Shown here one piece after another: positions 46,503-55,791 of a stretch of DNA of 64,000 bases; the stretch's first letter is position 1, and every line of letters starts with the position of its first letter. Under the pieces are notes generated by a model. The model was not told the origin of the DNA, ran no database searches, and saw only the letters and a program-made list of their open reading frames with translations. Source of the stretch: Thiothrix sp. GTDB taxonomy: Bacteria > Pseudomonadota > Gammaproteobacteria > Thiotrichales > Thiotrichaceae. The DNA is taken from contig NZ_JAQTLS010000007.1 of assembly GCF_028714775.1 (NCBI RefSeq), positions 124,001 to 188,000 of the forward strand, read 5' to 3'. The translations under genes and the position numbers were made by a program.

Positions 46503-46801
46503 ACGGCTACCTATTCTCCTTAATCAACGTCATCCAGCCCAAGGAACCCCGACAGCAAAGTATCTGATGATTTTATACGCCTGAATTTCCCTGCCGGTCA
46601 TCCATTACCGGATATTCATCCCTAATCTACCGATTAAAAACACTTGCTGATCCAAATATTGTGATATTTGCGTGTTTGTTCCACATAGAATAGAACAATT
46701 CCTGAAGTATGCCTGCGTATGCCTAGAATATACTCAAAAAATTCGACAGAGTGTCGAAATAAGGGCATTAACTGTAGTGTTATAGTGATTGATGCGGTAA
46801 T
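46503..46801. promoter_or_regulatory. Control region between LysR gene and ccoS, with two dyads
   Basis: No gene is seen in these 299 bases. Two perfect dyads stand out: CAAATAT-TGTG-ATATTTG (46653-46670), which contains the T-N11-A pattern of LysR sites, and TTCGACA-GAG-TGTCGAA (46742-46758). A repeated GTATGCCT also occurs near 46707 and 46718. The first dyad is about 150 bases before the LysR start and may serve autoregulation. Which protein binds is inference. Confidence 0.4.
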
Positions 46802-46990
46802 TCAATCGGTTTTTTTATCATTCTTTTGCTTCTGACCGGGGATGAGTGGGTCATCATCATCCATCAAAATACGGTGCGCAGGGCCTTCCAGATCATCGTA
46901 TTGACCACTTTTTACCGTGTAAATAAAGGCAATCACCACCACCACCATGACCCCGAGCGCAATCGGGATCAACAAGTACAAGGCTTCCAT
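46802..46990 (-). CDS. ccoS: cbb3 oxidase assembly protein CcoS
   Basis: 62-residue single-pass membrane protein with helix [20 protein letters not shown] and the typical [19 protein letters not shown] segment. Needed for insertion of cofactors into CcoN. It is the last gene of the ccoGHIS unit. Confidence 0.95.
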   Translation of the reverse strand: MEALYLLIPIALGVMVVVVIAFIYTVKSGQYDDLEGPAHRILMDDDDPLIPGQKQKNDKKTD

Positions 46991-47038
46991 AATCCATTCC
47001 CCAATGAAAAAAACAGTTTTGATTATACTGGTAAAGGA

Positions 47039-49453
47039 TCAGTTTTTCAGGCGCAATGCGTTAAGCACCACAATCAGGGAGCTGGCGGACATGCCAATCG
47101 CTGCCATCCACGGTGAAATGATGCCGCAAGCTGCTAACGGAATAGCCAGCAGGTTGTAAAGGATAGTCCACGCAAAGTTCTGCTTAATGATGGTTTGCAT
47201 CCGCCTTGAGGTCTGGACAGCAAACGGCAGTTGGTGCAGGTTCTCCGACAACAGCACCATGTCAGCGCTGGCCTGCGCCAATTGTGAGCCACTGCCCATC
47301 GCAATCGACACCTGCGCCCCAGCAAGCACTGGCGCGTCATTTACGCCATCGCCGACCATCGCCACCACCGCGCCCTGTTCCTGTAGTTTTTTCAGGTAAG
47401 CCAGTTTGCCTTCAGGTAATTGCCCGCCAAAGGCATGGGGAATCCCCAATTGCTGCGCCACCCCTTCGACCACTGTCGGGGCATCACCGCTCAGCAAGGT
47501 CACATCAACCCCCAAGGCACGCAGTTCCTGCACCACGCTGGCAGCTTCCTCGCGCAAGCGGTCAGCCAATGAAATCAGCGCCAACCAACCGTCTTCTGAG
47601 CCAAGGAAAATTTCGGAACGTTCGGTATTGCGCGTGGTTTCCGGCAGGTTTACGCCGGTCAGCTCGCGCACAAAACTTTCCGTACCGATGCGGTAACGTT
47701 TCTGCTGGTAAATGCCTTTCACCCCGCGCCCCGACTCGGAAGTCAGGTTAGTAAACACGGCGGGGCTGTCGCTCAGGCGTATGATCGCATGGGCGACCGG
47801 ATGTTCTGAGGCGGTTTCCAAGCCTGCGGCTACATGCTTGCAGAAGCTCGTGGTGGCATTACCCAAGACTTGGAAGCCAACGACTTCGAGTTGTCCGTGG
47901 GACAGCGTGCCAGTTTTGTCGAAAATGATGTGGTTAATACGAGCCAGTGTTTCCAGCGCGTGTCCGCGTGTGGTCAGCACGCCCTTAGAAGTCAGCAGCC
48001 CTGTAGCAGCAGTCAAGGCTGCCGGAGTTGCCAGCGAGAAAGCACAGGGGCAAGTCACTACCAAGACCGACAAAGCGATCCAGAATGCCTGTGAAGGCTC
48101 GTGCTGATACCACCAGAAGAATACACCCGCCGCAATCACTAAGATGATCGGCACAAAGCGCGAAGCCACTTTTTCTGCCATCCGTGCCAGTTCTGGCTTT
48201 TCCGACTGGGCGCGTTCCAGCAAGCGGATGATGGAAGCCAGCACGGTGTTATCGCCGACTTTTTCCACGCGCATGGTTAGCGGGCTTTCGATATTGACCG
48301 TACCACCGACCAGCGCATCGCCCACGTGTTTCTGGCAGGGCAAACTTTCGCCTGTTAACAGTGATTCATTGGTACTGCTCGCGCCGTCAATGACCATACC
48401 ATCGGCGGGCACGACTTCACCCGGCCTAATCAGCACATGATCTCCGGCTTCAAGCTGGCTGACCGGAATCACTTCCTGTTCGCCATCACGCACACGGGTG
48501 GCGGTGGCAGGCATTAGCCGGACGAGTTCTTCTGCCACCTGCCCTGCTTTGTGCCGCGCTGCCATTTCCAAATAGCGCCCACTCAACAGCAGGAAGGTAA
48601 ACATGCTGACCGAATCAAAATAGACTTCCCCGCCGCCGGTCACGGTTGCCCAGACACTGGCGCTAAAGGCAATCCCAATCGCCAGCGATACCGGCACATC
48701 CATACCAAAACGCCTGCGCCGCAAATCACGCCAAGCGGAGGTAAAAAAGACTTGAGAGGAATAAAAGACCACCGGGGTAGTCATGATCAGGCTGATCCAA
48801 CGCAGGAAATCCCGCATCCCGGTATCCATGTCGGAAACCGCGCCGATGTACATCGCCACCGCGATCATCATCACCTGCATCATGCCCAAGCCTGCGACCG
48901 CAATCCGGCGCAAAGCCACGGACTTTTCCTTTTTTTGCAGGGATTCTAAACGGCCCGGATCAAACGGGTGGGCATGGTAGCCGATCTCAGAAATAGCTTT
49001 CAGCACATCACTTAAGTGGATGATGCTGTTGTCCCATTTCAAGGTGGCTCGGTGGGTGGAATAGTTGATGCGGAATTCAAGGATACCCGCCAACTGCTTG
49101 ACATGGTTTTCGTTCAACCACACACAAGCAGCGCACACAATCCCCTCCAGAATCAATGAGGCTTCGCGGATATTGCCCGTGCCATCGGTTGCACGCACAA
49201 ACGAGCGCTGCAATTCCGGTGCATCGTAGACCTGCAATTGGCGCAAGGCTTCGGGAACCAAGTCTTCCGGCTTGCTGCTGATTTCGGTACGGAAACGGTA
49301 ATAATCTGTCAGGTTATTTTCGACAATGGCCTGTGCGACGGCATTGCAGCCGGTGCAGCACATTTCCCGCTCGACACCATCAATGGCAACCGGGTAATGC
49401 GCACCCACCGGAATCGGTTGCCCGCAGTGAAAACAATCAGACGCGCCGCTCAT
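47039..49453 (-). CDS. ccoI: Copper-transporting P1B ATPase CcoI (FixI)
   Basis: 804 residues. Supplies copper for the CcoN binuclear centre. The N-terminus holds CFHCGQPI and a MCCTGCNAVAQ metal site, then an HMA-like domain with AACVWLNENHVK. Membrane helix CPC motif near residue 468 (VTCPCAFSLATPA), phosphorylation motif DKTGT near 511, and GDGVND near 705 are present. It overlaps ccoH by four bases. Confidence 0.95.
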   Translation of the reverse strand: MSGASDCFHCGQPIPVGAHYPVAIDGVEREMCCTGCNAVAQAIVENNLTDYYRFRTEISSKPEDLVPEALRQLQVYDAPELQRSFVRATDGTGNIREASLILEGIVCAACVWLNENHVKQLAGILEFRINYSTHRATLKWDNSIIHLSDVLKAISEIGYHAHPFDPGRLESLQKKEKSVALRRIAVAGLGMMQVMMIAVAMYIGAVSDMDTGMRDFLRWISLIMTTPVVFYSSQVFFTSAWRDLRRRRFGMDVPVSLAIGIAFSASVWATVTGGGEVYFDSVSMFTFLLLSGRYLEMAARHKAGQVAEELVRLMPATATRVRDGEQEVIPVSQLEAGDHVLIRPGEVVPADGMVIDGASSTNESLLTGESLPCQKHVGDALVGGTVNIESPLTMRVEKVGDNTVLASIIRLLERAQSEKPELARMAEKVASRFVPIILVIAAGVFFWWYQHEPSQAFWIALSVLVVTCPCAFSLATPAALTAATGLLTSKGVLTTRGHALETLARINHIIFDKTGTLSHGQLEVVGFQVLGNATTSFCKHVAAGLETASEHPVAHAIIRLSDSPAVFTNLTSESGRGVKGIYQQKRYRIGTESFVRELTGVNLPETTRNTERSEIFLGSEDGWLALISLADRLREEAASVVQELRALGVDVTLLSGDAPTVVEGVAQQLGIPHAFGGQLPEGKLAYLKKLQEQGAVVAMVGDGVNDAPVLAGAQVSIAMGSGSQLAQASADMVLLSENLHQLPFAVQTSRRMQTIIKQNFAWTILYNLLAIPLAACGIISPWMAAIGMSASSLIVVLNALRLKN

Positions 49454-50271
49454 TGCCCTGCCTCAATCCACGTTTCACCTTTGACTTCGTGGACTTCCTC
49501 ACCCCGGTTGACCACGATAACCATTGCCCACGCGCCCGGCGCTGGCAGGCTAATCGGTAAACCGTAATAACCGGGGGCTATTTCCAGCAGGTCAAATTGC
49601 TGATCCAAACTCTTGTTGGAAGGGCGCAAGAACGATAGCCGCGCTGCCCCCCCCGTTACTGCTTGCCCATCCTTATCCAATACATGGATACGGAACAGTG
49701 CGGATTTACCCATACGCGGCTTTTCTTGCCAGCCTTCGCTGACCTTCCAACCGCGTTCGGTTTGCGTTTTTAGCTGCGAAAGGTAGTTGTTGTACTGGTC
49801 GTACTTCTTTTGGAAATCGTTGGAAACCGTGCCCGGAAACGCCGAAGTCACATTGGTAGCATCTGGACGCTTCGGTACTGGCAGGAATTGACGGATAAGG
49901 TCAGCACTCGCGCCGCTGTTAGCCAAGCTGATAATGGTCGAATCCACGACCACCAAGATCATGAAAAAGCCAATCAGCACACCATGAACCCAGTGAAACC
50001 CGCTTTTGCCGCCCGTTTCGCCATCACGACCACTCACAATGATACCCAGCACCACCGCCGTCATGGTAAAAAACGCGAAATGGATAGCAAATACATCCAA
50101 CCCTGCCCAATGCGTTGCCGCCAGCGGGATATAGATAAGCTCCACGATCAGGATAGTCAGCAAAGCTGCCAGTTTGCCTGACTGGCGCAGTCCTTTGAAA
50201 AAAACGAAAAACAGGGTGAACGACGTAAGTACGCCCACCCCGAGTGTCAGCAATAAGCTCTGATTTTCCAT
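49450..50271 (-). CDS. ccoH: CcoH (FixH) with extra N-terminal membrane helices
   Basis: 273 residues, against about 150-170 for usual CcoH. Residues 1-82 add three hydrophobic helices (near 7-26, 34-52 and 60-80); the normal FixH helix (VHGVLIGFFMILVVVDSTII) and periplasmic beta domain (FRIHVLDKDGQAVTGGAARL, APGAWAMVIVVNRGEEV) follow. It helps assemble cbb3 oxidase with CcoI. The extension may be a fused small membrane protein; it is in frame and has no obvious break. Confidence 0.88.
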   Translation of the reverse strand: MENQSLLLTLGVGVLTSFTLFFVFFKGLRQSGKLAALLTILIVELIYIPLAATHWAGLDVFAIHFAFFTMTAVVLGIIVSGRDGETGGKSGFHWVHGVLIGFFMILVVVDSTIISLANSGASADLIRQFLPVPKRPDATNVTSAFPGTVSNDFQKKYDQYNNYLSQLKTQTERGWKVSEGWQEKPRMGKSALFRIHVLDKDGQAVTGGAARLSFLRPSNKSLDQQFDLLEIAPGYYGLPISLPAPGAWAMVIVVNRGEEVHEVKGETWIEAGQ

Positions 50272-50278
50272 TCATCCA

Positions 50279-51685
50279 TCACGGTAAAATAAAGTGCGAA
50301 GGGATGATGACCGCTTCTTTGACCTTGCCCTCCAGTGGCGTTAACTTGAACTGGAATTCACGGTTTTTCTGCGTGTCACCGGGCTGCACAGTATAACGGA
50401 CTTTTGCGAGAATGCGTATGCTCGAATCCGGCTTCAAACTGATGTCACTGAACTGCCCCAAATCCATTTCAGCACTTGGCAGATTTTCCAGCTCCAGCTT
50501 GTAACGGGCAGCTTCCATGGTCTTGTTATTGATCTTAACTTCGTAGCTGTTTTGGATACGCCCATCAGACATCTGTACAAACAGCGGGCTGCGGATTTGG
50601 ATAGCATTCACTTCCAGCAACTTGCTGCTACCGATACTCCAGACCAGATACATACTGGCCAACAAGGTAGCAACACCATAGCCCACGGTACGCAATTTCA
50701 GCACTTTGGTTTTCTTACCTTGCAGCCCATGATCAGAGGTATAGCGGATAAGGCCACGTTCCCAGCCTTGCTTGTCCATAATGCCATCGCAAGCGTCAAT
50801 GCACAGGGCGCAATGGATGCAACCAATTTGCAACCCTTTACGGATGTCGACACCTGTCGGGCAAACTTGCACACACAGGCCGCAATCAATGCAATCGCCA
50901 TGCCCTGCTTGCTGGCGGGCTGCTTGGTCACGCATGTCTTTGATCGGTTTGGTACGCCCAGCCGTGCCTTCACCACGATTTTTGTCATAAGAAATGATGA
51001 CGGTATCTTCGTCAAACATGACGCTTTGGAAGCGTGAGTAAGGGCACATGTGCAAGCACACGTATTCTTTCGCCCAACCTGCGGTCAGGTAGGTGGTCAT
51101 CATCAAAATGAAGGATGCACCGTACATGGCAGTCGGCGCATTGCCAGTGAAAAACTGTTTGGTCAGTTCAAACGCATCGCCCCAGTAGAGGGAGAAACTG
51201 ATACCTGTCCACAGTGCCAACGCCAACCACAGCAGGTGTGTTGAACCTTTCTTAAGAATTTTCTCGGCATTCCACGCTTGTTTATCCAAACGCAGACGCG
51301 CCACCCGGTCGCCTTGAACAAATTTTTCAAGCAAGCGGAAAGCATCTGTCCACAAGGTTTGGAAGCAGAAATAGCCGCAGAACACCCGTCCCAACAAGGT
51401 CGTGACAAAGAACAGTAAAACTGCTGCCAAGAACAGCAAGGCTGTCAGCCAGAAAATGTCCTGTGCGTGCATTACAATGTTAAAGATGTAATAACGCCGC
51501 CCCGGAATATCAAACAGGATTGCTTGGTCAGGCCCTACAACCCTTTCCCAACGCAGCCACGGCAGCAGGAAAAACACTGAATAGGCAAGTACCAGAATGC
51601 CCGTTTTGAGGTTACGGAAACGCCCCTCAACCGAACGCGGCTGTAGGCTGCTTTTAGGTTCAACAACTTCGTCAATGTTCATCAT
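50279..51685 (-). CDS. ccoG: CcoG (FixG / RdxA) ferredoxin-type assembly protein
   Basis: 468 residues with about five membrane helices and two 4Fe-4S sites (CIDCGLCVQVCPTG near 268-281 and CIHCALCIDACD near 290-301), plus the FCGYFCFQTLWTD pattern near 115. A cupric reductase role has been proposed for the family. The C-terminal Ig-like domain is periplasmic. Start is at either of two adjacent ATGs. Confidence 0.93.
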   Translation of the reverse strand: MMNIDEVVEPKSSLQPRSVEGRFRNLKTGILVLAYSVFFLLPWLRWERVVGPDQAILFDIPGRRYYIFNIVMHAQDIFWLTALLFLAAVLLFFVTTLLGRVFCGYFCFQTLWTDAFRLLEKFVQGDRVARLRLDKQAWNAEKILKKGSTHLLWLALALWTGISFSLYWGDAFELTKQFFTGNAPTAMYGASFILMMTTYLTAGWAKEYVCLHMCPYSRFQSVMFDEDTVIISYDKNRGEGTAGRTKPIKDMRDQAARQQAGHGDCIDCGLCVQVCPTGVDIRKGLQIGCIHCALCIDACDGIMDKQGWERGLIRYTSDHGLQGKKTKVLKLRTVGYGVATLLASMYLVWSIGSSKLLEVNAIQIRSPLFVQMSDGRIQNSYEVKINNKTMEAARYKLELENLPSAEMDLGQFSDISLKPDSSIRILAKVRYTVQPGDTQKNREFQFKLTPLEGKVKEAVIIPSHFILP

Positions 51686-51767
51686 TTGCTATATCCAATC
51701 GTTCTACTGGGAATGCGCATCATACGTTAGTTATGCCCTATTGCCTTGCGTATGCTCAAAATAACGC

Positions 51768-51795
51768 AAAAAGGCCGGAACATGTCCGGCCTTTT
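51768..51795 (-). terminator. Strong intrinsic terminator after ccoP
   Basis: Stem GGCCGGA/TCCGGCC with a 5-base loop, flanked by A and T runs (TTTTT on the minus strand at 51772-51768). It starts 19 bases beyond the ccoP stop and separates ccoNOQP from ccoGHIS, which then needs its own promoter before 51685. Confidence 0.85.
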
Positions 51796-51813
51796 GCTGT
51801 GCTTGCTAACTAC

Positions 51814-52752
51814 TTATTGGGCAGTTGCGCCAGCAGACATTTGCTTCAGGTAAGCAACCAAAACCTTAACTTCGGTATCATCCAAACGTGCAGCCCAAGC
51901 AGGCATCTGACGTTGTACACCTTTCTGGACAACAGCTTTCACTGCTGCCAATTTAGCTTCAGGCGTTTCAGCCCCAGCCACGTTGGCGATAGTCCATACC
52001 TTGTCAGTCAGGTTAGCAGAACCTTGGGCGTGCATACCTTTACCTTCTTTGGTGTGGCAGTAGTAGCAACCAGCGCCTTCACCTTCAAAGATTTTTTGGC
52101 CTTCAGCCGCTGCGGCTTTATCCGCAGGTTCACCCGCCAAGCTCAGCACGTAGTTGGCAACTTGCGTTACCTGTGCATCGTCCAGCACGTTGCTGAAACC
52201 AGGCATGTAGCCTAAACGACCGTTACGGATAGTGGTTTCAATCGTCTTGGTATCACCACCCCACAACCAGTCATCATCGACCAAGTTCGGGTACTGACCA
52301 ACCACGCCTTGCGCACCGGACTGATGGCAAGCTGCACAGTTGTCACCGAACATACCAACGCCGTAAGAACGGACAAAAGCAGACATATCAGGGTCTTGTG
52401 CGATTTGCTCATAAGAAGCAGCGCCAACCTTACCCAAGTATTCTTTCTGCTTAACCGCCTCTGCACCATTTTGCATGTCGTGAGCCAGCAGCGCACGCAT
52501 GTTCCAGTGGGTAGATTTCTCTTCGCCCGCATCGGTCTTATAGGTAATGTTGTTACCAACACCTTTCAGGAAAGTATTCCCGACAGGCCAAGAAGGATAC
52601 ATTACCCAATAAACGATTGCGAAGATGATCGTGCCGTAGAATGTCCACAACCACCAGCGCGGCAACGGGTTGTTAAACTCTTGCAGCGTTTCATCCCATA
52701 CGTGGCCGGTGGTTTCCGCGCCAGTTAAGGGGTCTTTTACAGGATTAGCCAT
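51814..52752 (-). CDS. ccoP: cbb3 oxidase diheme cytochrome subunit CcoP
   Basis: 312 residues. N-terminal membrane helix (LWTFYGTIIFAIVYWVMYPS) and two c-type haem sites, CAACH near residue 135 and CYYCH near 227. It passes electrons from cytochrome c to CcoO/N. The N-terminal GHVWDETLQEFNNPLPRWW is a family marker. Three bases separate it from ccoQ. Confidence 0.97.
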   Translation of the reverse strand: MANPVKDPLTGAETTGHVWDETLQEFNNPLPRWWLWTFYGTIIFAIVYWVMYPSWPVGNTFLKGVGNNITYKTDAGEEKSTHWNMRALLAHDMQNGAEAVKQKEYLGKVGAASYEQIAQDPDMSAFVRSYGVGMFGDNCAACHQSGAQGVVGQYPNLVDDDWLWGGDTKTIETTIRNGRLGYMPGFSNVLDDAQVTQVANYVLSLAGEPADKAAAAEGQKIFEGEGAGCYYCHTKEGKGMHAQGSANLTDKVWTIANVAGAETPEAKLAAVKAVVQKGVQRQMPAWAARLDDTEVKVLVAYLKQMSAGATAQ

Positions 52753-52754
52753 AA

Positions 52755-52979
52755 CTATTTTTCACCTTTAGCCTGGGAAGCTTCTGCGGCCTTGACCTTA
52801 CGGTCGGCATCGTCTTCGTCCATCAGCGGCATGTAGCGGTAGGACTCAAGCCTCTCGCTACGTTTGCGGCTGGAATAGACGTAAAGCACGATACCGATGA
52901 AGGTCGTAAAGAAGATCAGCAATGCAACAGTTTTACTGTTACCCAGATCCATGATCCATGTCCAGAAATCTGTCAACAC
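52755..52979 (-). CDS. ccoQ: cbb3 oxidase subunit CcoQ
   Basis: 74 residues, one helix (VALLIFFTTFIGIVLYVYSS) and a charged tail with MPLMDEDDADRKVKAAE. Stabilises the complex. Lies between ccoO and ccoP in the normal order. Confidence 0.93.
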   Translation of the reverse strand: MLTDFWTWIMDLGNSKTVALLIFFTTFIGIVLYVYSSRKRSERLESYRYMPLMDEDDADRKVKAAEASQAKGEK

Positions 52980-53017
52980 CTACTTAATCTCCTCGGCTGC
53001 AAAACTTCATCCAAAAA

Positions 53018-53776
53018 TTAACGGAACTGGATGAAGTGGTCTTCATCGAACTTGCTGAAATCAACCATCGTGCCCAGCACTTGCAGGTAAGCAACCAGCG
53101 CATCCATCTCGCTTACGCCAGATGCATTGCCGTCATAGTTACCAGCCTGTGCTTGAGCCAACAGTGTGTTTTCCGCAGTGTTGATGTCGAGCGTCTTCGC
53201 GGTTTCTTCACCAAACCTTTTGACGTTGGCATCGTACTCAACCTTGGTCTGTGAGTAAGGGACACCCACACGCTTCAAGGCAATCATACGGTCTTGGACA
53301 TCAGAGTAATCCAGCTTGGTTTCTTTCAACCACGGATAGTTTGGCATGATGGATTCCGGTACAACGGAACGCGGTGCGGTCAAATGCGCCACTTGCCATT
53401 CGTTGGAATACTTGCCGCCAACACGTGCGAGGTCAGGCCCAGTACGCTTGGAACCCCATTGGAATGGGTGGTCGTACTTGGATTCAGCCGCCAGTGAATA
53501 GTGACCATAACGCAGGTCTTCATCACGGAACGGACGGATCATCTGTGAATGGCAGGTATAGCAGCCTTCACGGATGTAAATGTCACGACCGCGCTGTTCC
53601 AACGGTGAATAGGGATGGATAACATCCAGACCTGTTGCCGGGTCTTTCACGTCTTCCACCGTTCCATTGAGGTAATGCAACGGGACGATTTCAACCAAAC
53701 CACCGATACTGATCGCGACCATCGTCAAAACGATCAACATCGCGGAGTTGGTTTCAATACTTTCGTGTTTAAACAT
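53018..53776 (-). CDS. ccoO: cbb3 oxidase monohaem subunit CcoO
   Basis: 252 residues with an N-terminal helix (residues 10-27, MLIVLTMVAISIGGLVEIVP) and one haem site CYTCH near residue 73 followed by SQMIRPFRDE. Axial Met comes from PNYPWLKE-adjacent region. Member of the CcoNOQP complex. Confidence 0.97.
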   Translation of the reverse strand: MFKHESIETNSAMLIVLTMVAISIGGLVEIVPLHYLNGTVEDVKDPATGLDVIHPYSPLEQRGRDIYIREGCYTCHSQMIRPFRDEDLRYGHYSLAAESKYDHPFQWGSKRTGPDLARVGGKYSNEWQVAHLTAPRSVVPESIMPNYPWLKETKLDYSDVQDRMIALKRVGVPYSQTKVEYDANVKRFGEETAKTLDINTAENTLLAQAQAGNYDGNASGVSEMDALVAYLQVLGTMVDFSKFDEDHFIQFR

Positions 53777-53792
53777 GTGTCACTCTCCCTAC

Positions 53793-55238
53793 TTATGCTT
53801 TGGCAGCAGCAACAGCAGAAACACCTTCTTCCTGCTTCGCACGCGCGATAGTCATGTAAATGTTGTAGGCCATTACCAGCATACCGGACAAGAAGAACAA
53901 GCCAGCAACAACACGCGCAACCAATGGGCCATGCATGAAGGCAACGGTTTCAACGAAGGTGTACGCCAAGTTGCCGTACTCGTCGAAGGCACGCAGCATC
54001 AAACCTTGACCGATACCAGATACCCACAGTGCAGTGATGTACAGCACAGTACCGATAGTTGCCAAGAAGAAGTGAGTGTAAACCAGTTGCAGACTATACA
54101 GCGTGGTGTTCCACAGGCGTGGGATCATGTGATAGAAGGAAGCGATGGAAATCATAGCAACCCAGCCCAGTGCGCCGGAGTGAACGTGACCAACAGTCCA
54201 GTCAGTGTAGTGTGACAGGGCGTTGACGCTCTTCAGGGACATCATCGGGCCTTCAAAGGTAGACATACCGTAGAAAGACAGCGCAGTGATCATGAACATC
54301 ATGATTGGGTCAGTACGCAGCTTATCCCATGCGCCGGAAAGCGTCATGATACCGTTGATCATACCACCCCAAGATGGCATCAACAGCAGGATAGAGAAGG
54401 TCGCAGCCAGTGTGGAAGTCCAGTCAGGGATCGCAGTCCAGTGCAGGTGGTGAGTACCTACCCACATGTACATGAAGCTCAGCGCCCAGAAGTGGATGAT
54501 AGACAAACGGTAAGAGTAAACCGGACGGCCTGCTTGCTTAGGAACGAAGTAGTACATCATCCCCAAGAACGCTGCTGTCAGGAAGAAACCTACCGCGTTG
54601 TGACCGTACCACCACTGCGTCATCGCATCTTGCGCACCTGAGAACAGGCTGTAAGAAGTCGCAGAAGTCAGGCTAACCGGCACTGCCAAGTTGTTAAAGA
54701 TGTGCAGCAACGCAGTCGCCAAGATGAACGACATGAAGAACCAGTTAGCAACATAGATGTGCGGCTGGTTACGCTTGACCAAGGTGACGGTGTAAATCAG
54801 GAAGTAAACAACCCAAACAACCGTAATTGCGATGTCGACGAACCATACTGGCTCTGCGTACTCACGCCCTTGCGTGTAGCCGAACAGGTACAGCAGGCCC
54901 GCGATCAAGACAGACAGGTTCCAACCCCAGAAGGTAAACGTCGGCCAGAAAGTGCCACCAGCCAAACGGGTCTGGCAAGTACGTTGCACAATGTAGTAGG
55001 AGGTTGCAAACAGTGCGTTACCGCCGAAACCGAAAATAACACCGCTGGTGTGCAACGGACGCAAACGTCCGAACGTAATCTGGGCAATATCAAGGTTCAG
55101 GAATGGCCAAGCCAATTCTGACGCGATATAGACCCCGGCGATCATGCCGAGGATACCCCAGAAGATTGAAGTTATCGCGAATTTCTTCACGATATCATAG
55201 TTGTATTGCTCTGAAGAGAGTGCAGCACTATGAGCCAT
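53793..55238 (-). CDS. ccoN: cbb3 oxidase catalytic subunit CcoN
   Basis: 481 residues from ATG 55238 ([15 protein letters not shown]); the frame is open 25 codons further, into the promoter region. Twelve membrane helices with haem/copper ligands: [20 protein letters not shown] near 60, [20 protein letters not shown] near 210, TSHHLH-like [15 protein letters not shown] near 260 and [14 protein letters not shown] near 345. It reduces O2 to water with high affinity and pumps protons. First gene of ccoNOQP. Confidence 0.97.
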   Translation of the reverse strand: MAHSAALSSEQYNYDIVKKFAITSIFWGILGMIAGVYIASELAWPFLNLDIAQITFGRLRPLHTSGVIFGFGGNALFATSYYIVQRTCQTRLAGGTFWPTFTFWGWNLSVLIAGLLYLFGYTQGREYAEPVWFVDIAITVVWVVYFLIYTVTLVKRNQPHIYVANWFFMSFILATALLHIFNNLAVPVSLTSATSYSLFSGAQDAMTQWWYGHNAVGFFLTAAFLGMMYYFVPKQAGRPVYSYRLSIIHFWALSFMYMWVGTHHLHWTAIPDWTSTLAATFSILLLMPSWGGMINGIMTLSGAWDKLRTDPIMMFMITALSFYGMSTFEGPMMSLKSVNALSHYTDWTVGHVHSGALGWVAMISIASFYHMIPRLWNTTLYSLQLVYTHFFLATIGTVLYITALWVSGIGQGLMLRAFDEYGNLAYTFVETVAFMHGPLVARVVAGLFFLSGMLVMAYNIYMTIARAKQEEGVSAVAAAKA

Positions 55239-55382
55239 CGTATGCCCTCTGGTTAACAAGATTGAAAAAATGGAGATAGTTTTATAGCCCGGCAAGCATA
55301 CAGGAAAATGCAAGTTAAGAAAATGTTAATATTGCTGCGAAACCGCACTGCAACGCCATTTCCCTAAAACCGGATTGCCACA

Positions 55383-55396
55383 ATGATATACATCAA
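55383..55396 (-). promoter_or_regulatory. FNR/Anr box of the ccoNOQP promoter
   Basis: TTGAT-GTAT-ATCAT on the minus strand, 9/10 to the FNR consensus TTGAT-N4-ATCAA. It overlaps the dgkA stop codon and lies about 145 bases before the ccoN start. A class II start site would be near 55348; the -10 region there (TAGGGA near 55366-55361) is poor. Oxygen control of ccoN by FNR/Anr is well established in other proteobacteria. Confidence 0.65.
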
Positions 55397-55752
55397 AAAA
55401 GCATGAAGAACCAGACCAAAACAACGTTCAAGATGGCAACCGTGACGGCCGCCGAACCCATGTCTTTCGCCCTGCCAGACAACTTATGCGGCTCCATCCC
55501 GGTGCGGTCTACCACCGCCTCCACCGCCGAGTTCAACAGCTCCACGATTAACAACACTAATAGACTGCCGATCATCAGTGCCTTTTCAATACCATTTTCA
55601 CCCAACCACAAGGCCAGCGGCACTGCGATTAACAGCACCCAAACCTCTTGGCGGAAGGCTTCCTCGTGCTTGTAAGCAGCCCGGAAGCCCTGCCATGAAT
55701 ATTGCCCCGCCTTGATGATCCGCGTCAGCCCGGTGTTACCGCTGTATGCCAT
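55393..55752 (-). CDS. dgkA: Diacylglycerol kinase DgkA
   Basis: 119-residue inner-membrane protein with three helices. Motifs: RIIKAGQYSWQGFRAAYKHE, FRQEVWVLLIAVPLALWLG and ELLNSAVEAVVDRTG (catalytic Glu and Asn). Recycles diacylglycerol from lipid and glycan modification. Stop codon sits inside the ccoN FNR box. Confidence 0.95.
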   Translation of the reverse strand: MAYSGNTGLTRIIKAGQYSWQGFRAAYKHEEAFRQEVWVLLIAVPLALWLGENGIEKALMIGSLLVLLIVELLNSAVEAVVDRTGMEPHKLSGRAKDMGSAAVTVAILNVVLVWFFMLF

Positions 55753-55791
55753 GTATGTCCGCCTTCAACCCTATTTACTTAATGTTGTGCT

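Noticed and set aside
51686-51767. FNR box before ccoG
   Set aside because: TTGAGCATACGCAAGG and TTGGATATAGCAAA only partly resemble the dyad; too weak to report as a site.
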